NCBI GenBank assembly: GCA_903900335.1
Contig: CAIUMP010000021.1
Coordinates: 1-64,000, forward strand
DNA from: an uncultured Ignavibacteriota bacterium
Lineage (GTDB): Bacteria; Bacteroidota; Ignavibacteria; Palsa-1295
Direction: 5' to 3'
Length of the DNA: 64,000 nt
Numbering within the stretch: position 1 is the first letter of the stretch; each line of letters opens with the position of its first letter. Of this stretch, positions 19,941 to 29,624 are shown piece after piece. A model generated the notes under the pieces. That model did no database searches, was not told the origin of the DNA, and saw only the letters and a program-made list of their open reading frames with translations. The position numbers and the translations under genes are program-made.

Positions 19941-21842
19941 ATGCCTTACTTCTCTAATTTCTTCCGTCTTGCTCTCATCGCATTCGTGCTGGTCTTGCCT
20001 GCAACACAGGATATTCGTGCTACAGGTGAGATAGCCTTCGTTCGGGCTCCCGAGGAAATTCCCGAAGGGGATGACGTAACTGTCGTCGTTTCAGCCACCG
20101 GTCGTGAGACGAATCTGGACCGCGTTCTTGCCCTTGAATATCCCGACTCATGGAAGATTAAGCGAGCTTTCAGCGTCGAAGCTGGGGCACAAACCTCCGT
20201 CAGATTGTTGCGTGATGAGGAGGTCAGTGCATTGCTTACCCCCGAGGCAGGACACGCAGTCGTTGCCCTTGGGGAGAATTCGGAAGAATTTGACCCCGAG
20301 TCCGATGGCATGGCCTACTTCGTCGTCTTCAGTACGAAGCCAGGTCTCAGCACTACGACAACGCAAACACTCACAGTGAAAGCCGCTCTTATCGAGCGTA
20401 CTTCTCTCGATGCTATTTCCGAGATCGATCCAAAAACGAAGAAGCCGAAACCTACCAATAAGAATTGGCGGATGACGTTTCCACCGAAGGCGGATTTTTC
20501 ATTTACCGGAATCGTCTCTAAGCGACTTGCGGTGACGATCCGAACTGAAAGGGTGCTGCGGACCGCCAGGGCAGTTGTGTTAGAAGGCAGAAAGGCGACG
20601 TCCGCCAGCTTGAGGACACTGCCGGAAGCGATTCGGGAGTATTTTGCCCACCCCTTCTCAATTCAGTTCTGGTTTCGCACGACAGGAATTCAGCAGTGCT
20701 TTTTCCGGCTGAATTCCGAGAACGGAGAAGAACTCCGGATCGGCACCGGATTGATCGGGCAGCCGACATTCTCAGAAGTTCGGCCTGTCCGGAAGCTATT
20801 CACAGCATCAAAATCATTGGTTGCCGATGGCCTCTGGCACAACCTCGTCATCTCTCGCGATTCTCTCTCCAAGCTTCGGCTATTCCTGGATGCGCAACCT
20901 GCATTGATCTCAGAAATTCCAAAGGGACTCTTTGAGAATATCACTTCTTTGACGATCGGCGATACCAACGCCGACAATGATTTTGCGATAGATGAGCTGA
21001 AACTGTTACGTACCGCTTACAGAGAACCACCCGATTTCAACCGTGCCATCACCACCGCTGCGCGTGACACGATTCACAATGCGTTCGCGATCTTCCATTT
21101 TGATGATCACGGTCTTACGGCACGGAGCAGCGTTCCGCTAAAGCAGCAATTCCCTAATGGAGAGAACATCGGCTTCCTCCCCATCATGATCACGCTGGAT
21201 ACTCTCGCGCAGATAATCGAGACAACCTCCCCGGTGCAACTTGACGAGACAATGCTTGCGGCCGATCTTTTGTCTCCTACTCGAGTCAGTATAAGTTGGA
21301 AGACGACCAGCGAACTCGGTATCAAACAATACAGGATTGAGCGTCGAGTAGGTACATTCGGAGCTTACGAGAAGGCGCTGACAATTGAGGCAAAGCATGG
21401 ACTTAGGGCACCAAAAAAGGGCCAGTCGGTAATTTCGAGGAACGGGTATTCCGCCGCCGAGGATCTGCCAACCCTCAGCGGTGACATCGAGCTATTCTAT
21501 CGATTGGCGATCATTGGCTTTAATGAAAAGGAGCCGCCGACCTATAGCGTACCGGTTAAGCTAGAGTATGGCGTTGATAAGGACGTATTCGTTGAACAAA
21601 ACCAGCCGAATCCGTTCAATCCGACAACGCAAATTGCGTTTCGACTGGTCAAGCCAACGACTGTACGAGCTTCCGTCTTCGATATTCTTGGCCGGGAGGT
21701 CGCCGTATTTGTCAATGGAAAGTTAGAAGCAGGTCGCCACACGTATCCTCTCGATGCAACCAACTGGCCTGGTGGTATCTACTTTTACAAGGTCAAGACG
21801 TCTCGCACGACCATCACTCGCAAGATGATACTGGCAAAGTGA
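19941..21842 (+). CDS. Exported LamG-domain protein with T9SS C-terminal sorting domain
   Basis: A 633-residue secreted protein. A Sec signal peptide occupies about residues 1-28 (hydrophobic LALIAFVLVLPA). Residues about 30-180 resemble a cohesin-like or beta-sandwich region; residues about 235-350 are a concanavalin/LamG-like fold (HPFSIQFWFRT, DGLWHNLVISRD, LRLFLD, SLTIGDTNADNDFAIDELKL). The C-terminus has the T9SS type-A sorting domain: QNQPNPFNPTTQIAF, FDILGREVA, LEAGRHTYPLDA, GGIYFYKVK and the basic end TITRKMILAK. It is predicted to cross the outer membrane by the type IX system and stay at the surface or be released. Ligand unknown. It sits between mmcQ and fmt with no obvious functional tie. 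Confidence 0.85.
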   Translation: MPYFSNFFRLALIAFVLVLPATQDIRATGEIAFVRAPEEIPEGDDVTVVVSATGRETNLDRVLALEYPDSWKIKRAFSVEAGAQTSVRLLRDEEVSALLTPEAGHAVVALGENSEEFDPESDGMAYFVVFSTKPGLSTTTTQTLTVKAALIERTSLDAISEIDPKTKKPKPTNKNWRMTFPPKADFSFTGIVSKRLAVTIRTERVLRTARAVVLEGRKATSASLRTLPEAIREYFAHPFSIQFWFRTTGIQQCFFRLNSENGEELRIGTGLIGQPTFSEVRPVRKLFTASKSLVADGLWHNLVISRDSLSKLRLFLDAQPALISEIPKGLFENITSLTIGDTNADNDFAIDELKLLRTAYREPPDFNRAITTAARDTIHNAFAIFHFDDHGLTARSSVPLKQQFPNGENIGFLPIMITLDTLAQIIETTSPVQLDETMLAADLLSPTRVSISWKTTSELGIKQYRIERRVGTFGAYEKALTIEAKHGLRAPKKGQSVISRNGYSAAEDLPTLSGDIELFYRLAIIGFNEKEPPTYSVPVKLEYGVDKDVFVEQNQPNPFNPTTQIAFRLVKPTTVRASVFDILGREVAVFVNGKLEAGRHTYPLDATNWPGGIYFYKVKTSRTTITRKMILAK

Positions 21843-21895
21843 ACGCAGAGTGGGATAGTAACGAGTAGCGAGCAAAGAGTGTTAGGTACTGACCT

Positions 21896-22837
21896 ATGGA
21901 ATCACCTTCTGGAATTCGCATTGTTTATTTTGGCACTCCGGAGTTTGCCGCCCACATTCTTCGTCATTTGATTGATAGTGGCGAACACGTGGTTGGAGTT
22001 GTTACTACGCCGGATAAGCCACAGGGCCGGGGTAGACGCATGAAGGGGAGTGCAGTGAGGGCCAAGGCAGAGCAGTTTCGAATTCCCGTACTTACACCAA
22101 CAAAGCATCGTGATCCCGACTTCCTCGCAGCGCTCCGAGAGCTCGATGCCGACCTCTTCGTCGTTGTGGCTTACAAAATTCTGCCGATGGAAGTGATCCG
22201 CATGCCGCGGCTCGGAGCCTTCAATGTTCATGCTTCGCTGCTTCCGAAGTATCGCGGCGCAGCGCCGATCAACTGGGCGATAATGCGGGGAGAGAGAGAG
22301 ACGGGCGTTACGACATTCTTGCTCGACGAGCAGGTCGACACGGGAAATCTATTGCTTTCCAAGGGATGTGAGATCGGCCCGGAGGAAACAGCCGGAGAAC
22401 TGCATGACAAATTGATGATGATCGGCTCGGAACTCGCTCTGCTAACGATCCGTGGATTGGCCGAAAGAAGGCTTCATCCCGTTTCCCAGGCGGACGAGAA
22501 AGCGACTACCGCCCCCAAAATATTCCCTCATGATTGCATCATTGATTTATCCCGTACAGCTCTCGAAGTTCACGATTTCATACGAGGGCTCTCACCCCAT
22601 CCGGGGGCAGTCATGACGCTTGAGAACGGAGTGAAACTAAAGATCCTGCGCACACGACTTGCGGCTGAACAATCTCCTCTTTCTCCTGGAAATTTCAAAC
22701 ATGATCAACACGGAAAGCGCTTGTTCGTGGGTAGTTCGGATTCCACAATAGAAATTCTCGAATTACAGCGGGAAGGAAAGCGGGCCATGAGCACGGAAGA
22801 ATTTCTTCGTGGGAATATGGGGTTATTCGATTCCTGA
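21896..22837 (+). CDS. fmt: Methionyl-tRNA formyltransferase
   Basis: Formylates the amino group of initiator Met-tRNA using 10-formyl-tetrahydrofolate. The 313-residue protein opens with IRIVYFGTPEFAA, has the formyltransferase signature around Asn110 and His112 (NVHASLLPKYRGAAPI), the loop PDKPQGRGRRM that contacts tRNA, and the substrate block TFLLDEQVDTG with the catalytic Asp. The C-terminal OB-fold domain (about 210-313) is present. ATG 21896 directly precedes the family start. The usual partner def is not adjacent here. Confidence 0.95.
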   Translation: MESPSGIRIVYFGTPEFAAHILRHLIDSGEHVVGVVTTPDKPQGRGRRMKGSAVRAKAEQFRIPVLTPTKHRDPDFLAALRELDADLFVVVAYKILPMEVIRMPRLGAFNVHASLLPKYRGAAPINWAIMRGERETGVTTFLLDEQVDTGNLLLSKGCEIGPEETAGELHDKLMMIGSELALLTIRGLAERRLHPVSQADEKATTAPKIFPHDCIIDLSRTALEVHDFIRGLSPHPGAVMTLENGVKLKILRTRLAAEQSPLSPGNFKHDQHGKRLFVGSSDSTIEILELQREGKRAMSTEEFLRGNMGLFDS

Positions 22838-22878
22838 ATTAGCAAACAAGACCAAGCACGTAGCACTCCGAATCAGAA

Positions 22879-23664
22879 ATGCTCCTACTCAAAGACTATC
22901 CGTTCGCTGCCCGACCAATGATCGTTGCCCACCGTGGAGATACTTCTCATGGTGCTGGGGAGAACAGTGTGGAGGCGGCCGTTGCAGCGCTCATCACGGG
23001 TGCGGATATGATCGAGGTCGATCTTCAATGGACGGCTGATGAGGAATTCGTCTGCTGGCACGACGAGACGCACCCGAAGCTTGCGAAGCCCATTCACCAA
23101 TGCTTTTTTCGAGATGTGCAAGCCGCAGGAGTGGCATCGCTGATTGAAATTCTCGAAGCTTGCAAAGGCAAGACCTATTTCAACATCGAGGTAAAGGAAT
23201 ACTCCGCGCGTGACCCTAAGCTGTTCATGCACCGACTTGTTGAGATGTTGACAGAGCTTGGGTTCGCTGACTACGTGTTGCTTTCCTCCTTTCGCCCAGA
23301 CTACATTCGCGAAGCTGGATGGATGATTCCCACCTGTATTATTCACCCTGACGAGGAGATGCGGATGCTATTCACCATGCGCGCCTATGAGGATCCAATT
23401 ATTCTCGACAGACCGCTGCCGAGCTATCTTCCGTCCGAATTGATGAAGATTGCGCGAGCCAGCGGATACGGATGCCAAATCTCCGACTTGACACCAGAGG
23501 GCCTTGCCGACATTCGAAAACACAACATCTTCCTGGGTATCTATACGATCACCACTGAATTGGAATTCGATCAGGCTATCGCGCGTGGCGCAAGGATCCT
23601 TGTCTGTGAGCGGGCGGAGGAGTTTGCGGCATTAAGGAATCATCGCTTTCCGATCCAACTTTAG
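22879..23664 (+). CDS. Glycerophosphodiester phosphodiesterase
   Basis: Hydrolyses glycerophosphodiesters to glycerol-3-phosphate and an alcohol. The 261-residue protein has the GDPD catalytic features: VAHRGDTSHGAGENS with His18 and Glu28, IEVDLQ with the metal ligands Glu46 and Asp48, and VCWHDE with the general-acid His61, followed by FNIEVKEY. No signal peptide is seen, so it is probably cytoplasmic (UgpQ-like) rather than periplasmic GlpQ. It starts 41 bp after fmt and ends just before the YyaL-type gene, probably as one transcription unit. Confidence 0.92.
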   Translation: MLLLKDYPFAARPMIVAHRGDTSHGAGENSVEAAVAALITGADMIEVDLQWTADEEFVCWHDETHPKLAKPIHQCFFRDVQAAGVASLIEILEACKGKTYFNIEVKEYSARDPKLFMHRLVEMLTELGFADYVLLSSFRPDYIREAGWMIPTCIIHPDEEMRMLFTMRAYEDPIILDRPLPSYLPSELMKIARASGYGCQISDLTPEGLADIRKHNIFLGIYTITTELEFDQAIARGARILVCERAEEFAALRNHRFPIQL

Positions 23665-23676
23665 TGCAGTACTGAT

Positions 23677-25710
23677 GTGAATGCACGCTCCAGATTTCCT
23701 CTTTCACCAATTCAGAATTTGAACCTCTCAGCCAATCGCCTCGCGGGGGAGAAGTCCCCGTATCTCCTTCAGCATGCGCACAACCCCGTGGATTGGTATC
23801 CATGGGGTGATGAAGCTTTTGCAAAAGCGAAGGCCGAAATCAAGCCGATCTTTCTCTCAATCGGATACAGTACCTGCCACTGGTGTCATGTGATGGAACG
23901 CGAAAGTTTTGAAGACCCAGAGATTGCAGTGTATTTGCGCGAGCACTTTGTGTCGATCAAAGTGGACCGCGAAGAACGGCCGGATGTGGATGCAACCTAC
24001 ATGGCAGCGGTGCAGGCAATGTCCGGCTCTGGCGGATGGCCGATGACGGTGTTTCTGACTCCGGATCTAAAGCCATTTTTTGCAGGTACATACTTCCCTC
24101 CAAGACCGGCCCACGGCCGCGCCAGTTTCCGACAGCTTTTGGAGCGAATAGATGAACTATGGTCAACGGATCGCGAGTCCCTAATGGACTCCGCAGAGCA
24201 TTTGCTGCAAGCCATCCTGCCAGAGAATGTCGTCGAACCAGAGGCAGCGATTACTCGTGCACTGCTCGACAAAACGTATCAGCATTTTGAACAGGCGTTC
24301 GACCCCGCCGAGGGTGGCTTCGGAGGAGCACCGAAATTTCCGCGCCCGGTACAGTATGACTTTCTCTTCCACTACTTCGCTTCGTACGGAATCGACAAGG
24401 CACGAGACATGGCTCTCTTCACGCTTCGCAAAATGGCGCTGGGTGGGATGAATGATCATCTCGGTGGAGGATTTCACCGGTATTCCGTGGATCGGTACTG
24501 GCGTGTCTCACATTTCGAGAAAATGCTCTACGACCAGGCGCAACTGGTCGAGTCGTATCTTGATGCATATCAGATCACGGGTGATCCATTGTTTCGTTCT
24601 GTTGTGAAGGATACGATCGAATATGTTCTTCGTGACTTGCGTCATCCTGATGGCGCGTTCTACTGCGCTGAGGATGCGGACTCCGAAGGAGAGGAAGGGA
24701 AGTTCTACGCGTGGTCGGTTGCAGAGGTTCGCCAGATTCTTGCGGCCGAAGCTGACGCCTTCGTTGCTTATTATGGACTCACCGAAGCGGGTAATTTCGA
24801 ACATGCGACAAATGTACTGCACGTGGCGGAGCAGTCCGGTGCGAATGAAAAGTTATTCGTGGATGCGCGCCGGAAATTGATGGAGGTCCGTTCACAACGA
24901 ATTCGTCCGCACCTTGATGACAAGGTGCTCACATCCTGGAACGGACTGATGATCGGCGCGATCTCCCGGGCCGCGGATGTTCTCGACAACTTGGAGTGGG
25001 CCAACGCTGCAAGAAATGCGGCGGAGTTCATATGGTCCAGGGTTCGCCCGAACGGAAAGCTTCTGCATCGTTGGCGGGAGGATGACGCGCGTTTCAACGC
25101 ATATCTCGATGATTATGCCTTCCTTATCAAAGGCTTCCTTGAACTCTACGAAGCAACCTTCCAGATCCAATGGATTGCCCGAGCGATCGAGTTGCAGGAA
25201 GAACTCGATCAAGAACTGTTCGACGATGCGGATGGAGCCTACTTCATGAGTCGGCAGAGTCAGGACATTCTTGTTCGGTCAAAGAGCGATTATGACGGAG
25301 CAGAGCCTAGCGGTAACTCCGTTGCGGCGCTAAACCTCTTCAGGCTGGCACAGTTTACAGGGGATGAGCGATATAGAGAACGCGCTGAGCGAGTCGTTCG
25401 CTATGGTGTCTCGAAAGTTGGGAAGTATCCCTATGCGATGCCGGAAATGATGGCTGCGGCTCACTGGATGTTGGTACCACCGACGCAGGTCGTTCTAGCA
25501 GGGATTGAGATAAGTGATCTGAAAGCTGTTGCAAACAAAGGTTATCTACCGCTTGCGGTTCAGATACATGCATCAACTTCTAAGGCCGAGTTTGCGAAAA
25601 CCCTTCAACCGGTAAGCGGGAAGGCTGCTGCGTATGTCTGTCACGATTTCCGCTGCGAGCTTCCGGTCACGGAGCCCGAGGCACTCGCTCTCCTTCTCAA
25701 GCAGAATTGA
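23677..25710 (+). CDS. YyaL/SSP411-type protein: thioredoxin-like domain plus six-hairpin (glycosidase-like) domain
   Basis: A 677-residue protein of the DUF255 family. The N-terminal thioredoxin-like domain has the signature [20 protein letters not shown], the Cys67-His-Trp-Cys70 motif ([17 protein letters not shown]) and [17 protein letters not shown]. The rest is an (alpha/alpha)6-like region ([49 protein letters not shown]). Its biological role is unclear in the family; a redox or N-acylglucosamine-epimerase-like function has been suggested. The frame begins with GTG 23677, 12 bp after the preceding stop; the conserved part begins 20 codons later, so a TTG at 23719 is another possible start. 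It is coupled to the downstream glycosylase by a TGATG overlap. Confidence 0.9.
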   Translation: MNARSRFPLSPIQNLNLSANRLAGEKSPYLLQHAHNPVDWYPWGDEAFAKAKAEIKPIFLSIGYSTCHWCHVMERESFEDPEIAVYLREHFVSIKVDREERPDVDATYMAAVQAMSGSGGWPMTVFLTPDLKPFFAGTYFPPRPAHGRASFRQLLERIDELWSTDRESLMDSAEHLLQAILPENVVEPEAAITRALLDKTYQHFEQAFDPAEGGFGGAPKFPRPVQYDFLFHYFASYGIDKARDMALFTLRKMALGGMNDHLGGGFHRYSVDRYWRVSHFEKMLYDQAQLVESYLDAYQITGDPLFRSVVKDTIEYVLRDLRHPDGAFYCAEDADSEGEEGKFYAWSVAEVRQILAAEADAFVAYYGLTEAGNFEHATNVLHVAEQSGANEKLFVDARRKLMEVRSQRIRPHLDDKVLTSWNGLMIGAISRAADVLDNLEWANAARNAAEFIWSRVRPNGKLLHRWREDDARFNAYLDDYAFLIKGFLELYEATFQIQWIARAIELQEELDQELFDDADGAYFMSRQSQDILVRSKSDYDGAEPSGNSVAALNLFRLAQFTGDERYRERAERVVRYGVSKVGKYPYAMPEMMAAAHWMLVPPTQVVLAGIEISDLKAVANKGYLPLAVQIHASTSKAEFAKTLQPVSGKAAAYVCHDFRCELPVTEPEALALLLKQN

Positions 25711-26324
25711 TGAGCGCGTTCGTTTCTCGAAGGCGCTTTACTCGAGCGTTCTATCGCCAATCAAGTCTGGTCGTAGCTCAACGGTTGCTCGGATGCTATC
25801 TGCATCGGGAAGTCAACGGTGTTGAGTTGGTTGGGAAGATCGTCGAGACGGAAGCATACGGACCCAATGATGAGGCCTGCCATGCTTTTCGGGGAAGGAC
25901 CCAGCGGAACGCTGTGATGTTCGGCGATGGCGGGTACTCGTATGTCTATTTTACCTATGGAATGCACCATTGCTTCAATGTTACCACGAGCGAAGAGGGG
26001 ACAGGGGAAGCGGTTCTGATCCGTGCGGTTGAACCGGTGGTCGGACTCGAAATGATGCGTCAACTCCGCCCGAAAGCGAGCCGCGAAGTGGATATTGCAA
26101 ACGGCCCCGGAAAACTCTGTCAAGCATTCGGGCTAAGCAGAGGCGACAATGGACTCGATCTGATCGAGAGTCAGGAGTTGTTCATTACGATTGGTGAAGC
26201 ACTATCGGCTGACGCCATCGGTGTTTCAACACGTATCGGAATCAGCGTGGCTGTAGATCACCCATGGAGATACTATGTCAAGGGCAGCAACTACGTGTCC
26301 CGAGGGAAGCCATCTGGGGGGTAG
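25710..26324 (+). CDS. DNA-3-methyladenine glycosylase (AAG/MPG type)
   Basis: Base-excision repair enzyme that removes alkylated purines. The 204-residue protein has the family blocks AQRLLGCYLHR, KIVETEAYGPNDEACHA (with the catalytic Glu), MFGDGGYSYVYFTYGMHHCFNV, GEAVLIRAVEP, NGPGKLCQAFG, and a C-terminal RIGIS with PWRYYVKGSNYVS. ATG 25710 shares its A with the TGA stop of the upstream gene, which indicates translational coupling; an in-frame TTG lies one codon before. Function well supported. Confidence 0.94.
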   Translation: MSAFVSRRRFTRAFYRQSSLVVAQRLLGCYLHREVNGVELVGKIVETEAYGPNDEACHAFRGRTQRNAVMFGDGGYSYVYFTYGMHHCFNVTTSEEGTGEAVLIRAVEPVVGLEMMRQLRPKASREVDIANGPGKLCQAFGLSRGDNGLDLIESQELFITIGEALSADAIGVSTRIGISVAVDHPWRYYVKGSNYVSRGKPSGG

Positions 26325-26653
26325 GGATGGGAGTGAGTCCTTTGAATCAACCGCAGAATGAGCCAAAAATTGGCTGGATTCCCGGAATCCAACAGAAACG
26401 CTTTTGACCTAGAACTGTTATAGGTTACCGAATTTTGAATGGGTTTCACCGTGGACGAACGTTCTTCTACGGTGGGTGAGTGGTCACCCGCACCCGATGT
26501 TTAGGTACTGCGAGCAGTGGATGAGCAATCATTCACCGGCCATCGCCCCGACGGACGCTCGCAGCGTGGATGGTAAGACATTCACGGTGTTCTTCATTGA
26601 CGTTTTCCGCGCCAATTACATACATGGTTTCGAATTCATCACCGGGACGACGC
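26325..26653 (+). promoter_or_regulatory. 329-bp leader region with several inverted repeats upstream of the OmpA/PD40 gene
   Basis: No convincing gene. Three inverted repeats are visible: GGATTCC-C-GGAATCC at 26376-26390; CACCGT (26447-26452) with ACGGTG (26469-26474); and GGGTGA-gtgg-TCACCC at 26474-26489. The first could end transcription of the glycosylase operon, although no U-run follows, or be an operator; the other two could form hairpins in the 5' leader of the envelope gene. A TTTTGACC box lies at 26402, but I cannot pair it with a clear -7/-10 element. Confidence 0.35.
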
Positions 26654-28531
26654 ATGATCGATCATTCGTCGGTGCCGACTAACCGCCTGTTGTGCGTTAG
26701 CAGCGAACCGCCTCTTCCTTTCCTCTTCCGTGCAGCCTTGATGCTGTTACTGACTCTTGCAGTCGTGCAGAATCCAGGGGTCGCGTTCGGTCAGGCCGAC
26801 ACGAACACGAGTAAGGTTCTCGGTGCGCCAAAGGACGACATTAAGATCGAGAACGTCTCCGATCTGAACTCCACGGGCAATGACGCGACCTCGTTCATTG
26901 CTGCGGATGGCTCGCTCTATTTCACAAGGAGTCAGGATGGAAAGTACGACCTGTTTAATAGCAAGCGTCTCCCAGCCACCTCTGCTCAAGATCATGCCTC
27001 CCACTGGGCTGCACCGCAGAAGTTCGCGGAGCTTCCAGGGAAGCAGAATATTAGTTCGTTGTCCGTTGCCGGCGATGGTGTAACTGCCGTGCTTGGTATC
27101 TGCAACCGTCCCGATGCTATACTACAATCTTGCGATATCTATCAAGCTGAGCTAAACGGCGGACAGCTAACGAATATCGTACCGCTTGGACGTCCGATTA
27201 ACACCGAGTGGTGGGATGCGCAACCAACCATCAGCCAGGATGGCCAACTTCTCTTCTTCGCCAGCGACCGCAAAGGCGGCAAGGGTGGAATTGATATCTA
27301 CATGTCTTCCAAGACCGCCGAAGGCAAGTGGAGCGAGCCGGTTAACTTGAGCTTCAATACCAGCGGAAACGAACTTGCTCCGTACATTGCGCGCGATAAT
27401 CAAACGCTGTACTTTGCAGCAGATCACCTCCGGGATGGGATGGGTGGATACGATATCTACATGACACGCCGCACGGGGGAGAATGAATGGACTGAACCGA
27501 AGAACCTCGGTCCTTCTGTCAATTCCAAGCGCGATGAGATGTTCTTCTATGTGCCACAGGCTGAGGATGCCGTTTACTTTTCCAGTAACCGCGGTGCGAC
27601 AGGGGATTTTGATCTTTACCGTGTCTATGTTCAGGCTGCACCACCGAAGCCTAAGTATGTCACGCTCTCGGGTCGCTTGATGGACGCTGAGACGGGCAAG
27701 CCTATCGCTAGGAAGCCAGAGATCGAGCTTACGATGTCGAACACTGGTGTTGCACTTACCAATGAGGCCGAAGGGCCGAACTACAGTGTAAAGGTACTAG
27801 CAGGAAGTCTTGTGCACGTCAAGGCCGGAGCCGAAGCATACGTCACGAACACGATTGAAGTGCAAGCTCCTGCCTCCGGCGAGCAGCCAAGTGTGACGCA
27901 GGACATTTCGCTAACTCCGGCTCACGCACGCCTTTCCGGACACGTCACGAACGTAATGACCCACAAGGCGCTGGGTGCAACCGTTGTTTTGGAGCAACTC
28001 GCCGGGGATGCACCGCCTGCCACGGTTCAAGCTGACCCGAACACCGGAGCATATTCGTTCAATGTGAATCCGCTCATTACCTATAAGCTGACAGCCAACG
28101 TAACGGATTACGAGCCATGGAATCTGAATGTGGAAATTCCTGCCGCACGGGAGAAGCTGATTGATATTGAGAAAGAAATTCGATTGACACCAGCCCGTAT
28201 CGAGCACGTCATCGTGTTCTACGACGTGGACAAGTATGACATCAAGGCGGACGTCTATCCGAAGTTCGGGCATTTCATCCAGCAGGTCAAGGAGAATCCT
28301 TACCTGAGGATCGAGGTCAATGGCTACACGGATACCGTCGGTAGTATTGACTATAACTTGAAGCTCTCGGAACGCCGCGCCGGGGGCGTAGTGGACTACC
28401 TATTGTCGCAGGGTGTTCCACGCAACCAGGTGGCTATCGTAAAGGGATTTGGTATGTCCAATCCGCTCGATCCAAACGATCCAGCGAAGAATCGTCGCGT
28501 GGAAACACGAATCATTGGCAAGCAAGACTAA
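26654..28531 (+). CDS. OmpA-family envelope protein with PD40 (WD40-like) repeats and carboxypeptidase-regulatory-like domains
   Basis: A 625-residue exported protein. After a long basic/polar N-region comes a signal segment (LFRAALMLLLTLAVV, cleavage near FGQA). Residues about 50-330 hold PD40 repeats (FASDRKGGKGGIDIYMSS, FAADHLRDGMGGYDIYMT, FSSNRGATGDFDLYRV) that should form a beta-propeller. Two carboxypeptidase-regulatory-like beta domains follow (about 335-500). The C-terminus is a peptidoglycan-binding OmpA domain (FYDVDKYDIKADVY, VNGYTDTVGSIDYN, LSERRAGGVVDYL, NRRVETRI). This order resembles PorE-type proteins that tether T9SS parts to peptidoglycan (known in Bacteroidota); here that is an inference. 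ATG 26654 is chosen for the signal peptide; the open frame begins at 26570. Confidence 0.85.
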   Translation: MIDHSSVPTNRLLCVSSEPPLPFLFRAALMLLLTLAVVQNPGVAFGQADTNTSKVLGAPKDDIKIENVSDLNSTGNDATSFIAADGSLYFTRSQDGKYDLFNSKRLPATSAQDHASHWAAPQKFAELPGKQNISSLSVAGDGVTAVLGICNRPDAILQSCDIYQAELNGGQLTNIVPLGRPINTEWWDAQPTISQDGQLLFFASDRKGGKGGIDIYMSSKTAEGKWSEPVNLSFNTSGNELAPYIARDNQTLYFAADHLRDGMGGYDIYMTRRTGENEWTEPKNLGPSVNSKRDEMFFYVPQAEDAVYFSSNRGATGDFDLYRVYVQAAPPKPKYVTLSGRLMDAETGKPIARKPEIELTMSNTGVALTNEAEGPNYSVKVLAGSLVHVKAGAEAYVTNTIEVQAPASGEQPSVTQDISLTPAHARLSGHVTNVMTHKALGATVVLEQLAGDAPPATVQADPNTGAYSFNVNPLITYKLTANVTDYEPWNLNVEIPAAREKLIDIEKEIRLTPARIEHVIVFYDVDKYDIKADVYPKFGHFIQQVKENPYLRIEVNGYTDTVGSIDYNLKLSERRAGGVVDYLLSQGVPRNQVAIVKGFGMSNPLDPNDPAKNRRVETRIIGKQD

Positions 28532-28550
28532 CGTGAGGAAAACGCGAGAA

Positions 28551-29390
28551 ATGAGATCCAGAATTGCTATGAAACGCTCACTCAGTCTATTGGTCATCGT
28601 CGCAGCCACCGTTTTGGGGCTCAGACCAGCACACGCCCAAATGCTCAGCCGCGGCGATCTCTTCGGCCCCGGTGCTCCGCCTCCAATGGTGGCGATCGAA
28701 GTGGGATTAGGCAAACATCAACAGCAAGGGACCTACGATGCCGCCTGCGGCTGTACCTTCCAGGATGGCACAGGCTCAGGGCTATTCGGATCTATCGCCT
28801 TCGAGCTCCCGCTCGACTACGAATGGGCGATCGGCCTCAAAGGTGGAATAGATTTCAAGAATACCGCTAGTACAACCGCGATTACGGATCAAGCCATCAT
28901 TTCGAATCCGAATACGGGCACAACGGACACCGGATATACACTGTCTGGTATGTCCATTGATCGCGTCGGTACCGTCAAGACCACCTACGCTGTGCTTAAC
29001 CCGTATGTGCAGTACCAGTTCTTCCGTATGGGACCATTCGTTCAGGCGGGGCCAAGTTTTGGCTTCTTGATGTCCAACCATTTCACGCACGTCCGCAACT
29101 TGCTCAGCACCACAGCGACGATCAACGGCACGACGTACGACAATCTGCGATTCTCCTCAAGTGGGACGACTGAAGAGACCGTCGAGGATGGCCCGATCAC
29201 GGACGCTTCCGGTATGCGAATCGGGCTCCTGATCTCCGCTGGGTATAATATTGGAGTCTCCGAGCGTTCGGTGCTGTCTCCGTTATTGACCTACGATTTT
29301 CCGATCACAGCGATCCGTAGTTCCGCGGCCTCTGGCTGGAAGATCGGGTCGTTGTATATCTCAGCAGTCCTCAAGTTCAAGTTGGATTAA
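28551..29390 (+). CDS. Outer-membrane beta-barrel protein
   Basis: A 279-residue exported protein with a signal peptide (KRSLSLLVIVAATVLGL, cleavage after AHA). The mature part alternates hydrophobic and polar residues in strands, with Gly/aromatic-rich segments such as FGSIAFELPLDYEWAIGLKGGIDF and VLNPYVQYQFFRMGPFVQAGPSFG, and it ends in LYISAVLKFKLD, a typical final barrel strand. It starts 20 bp after the OmpA/PD40 gene and is probably co-transcribed; the two may form an envelope complex. ATG 28551 has GAGG upstream; ATG 28569 is equally possible. Specific function unknown. Confidence 0.75.
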   Translation: MRSRIAMKRSLSLLVIVAATVLGLRPAHAQMLSRGDLFGPGAPPPMVAIEVGLGKHQQQGTYDAACGCTFQDGTGSGLFGSIAFELPLDYEWAIGLKGGIDFKNTASTTAITDQAIISNPNTGTTDTGYTLSGMSIDRVGTVKTTYAVLNPYVQYQFFRMGPFVQAGPSFGFLMSNHFTHVRNLLSTTATINGTTYDNLRFSSSGTTEETVEDGPITDASGMRIGLLISAGYNIGVSERSVLSPLLTYDFPITAIRSSAASGWKIGSLYISAVLKFKLD

Positions 29391-29624
29391 GCTTTCCCGG
29401 CGTCCGGTTAGTGTTTCACCGAGAATGACCTCGGGTTCGACTTTCTTTGAAGTCGTTTCTCCATGCGAGCGGTGGAACCATACCGGCCTGTTTTGAGTCC
29501 AATTGTCTTGAGTGTCTCCCGCTGGCGCGGGCTCCTTTCGGTCTTCGATCACAACGGTTAGTTTCGAGCTGTTTATCAAGTTTTTTTGAATCCGAATATG
29601 CGCCTTTTAAAAGGATCAAGTACG

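Noticed and set aside
26476-26682. Plus-strand frame of 68 codons before the OmpA/PD40 gene
   Set aside because: No recognisable product; it overlaps the signal-peptide start of the OmpA gene in another frame and the hairpin region.
29438-29455. Hairpin CGACTT/AAGTCG after the beta-barrel gene as a terminator
   Set aside because: Only 6 bp of stem and a short TTTCT follow; too weak to call.
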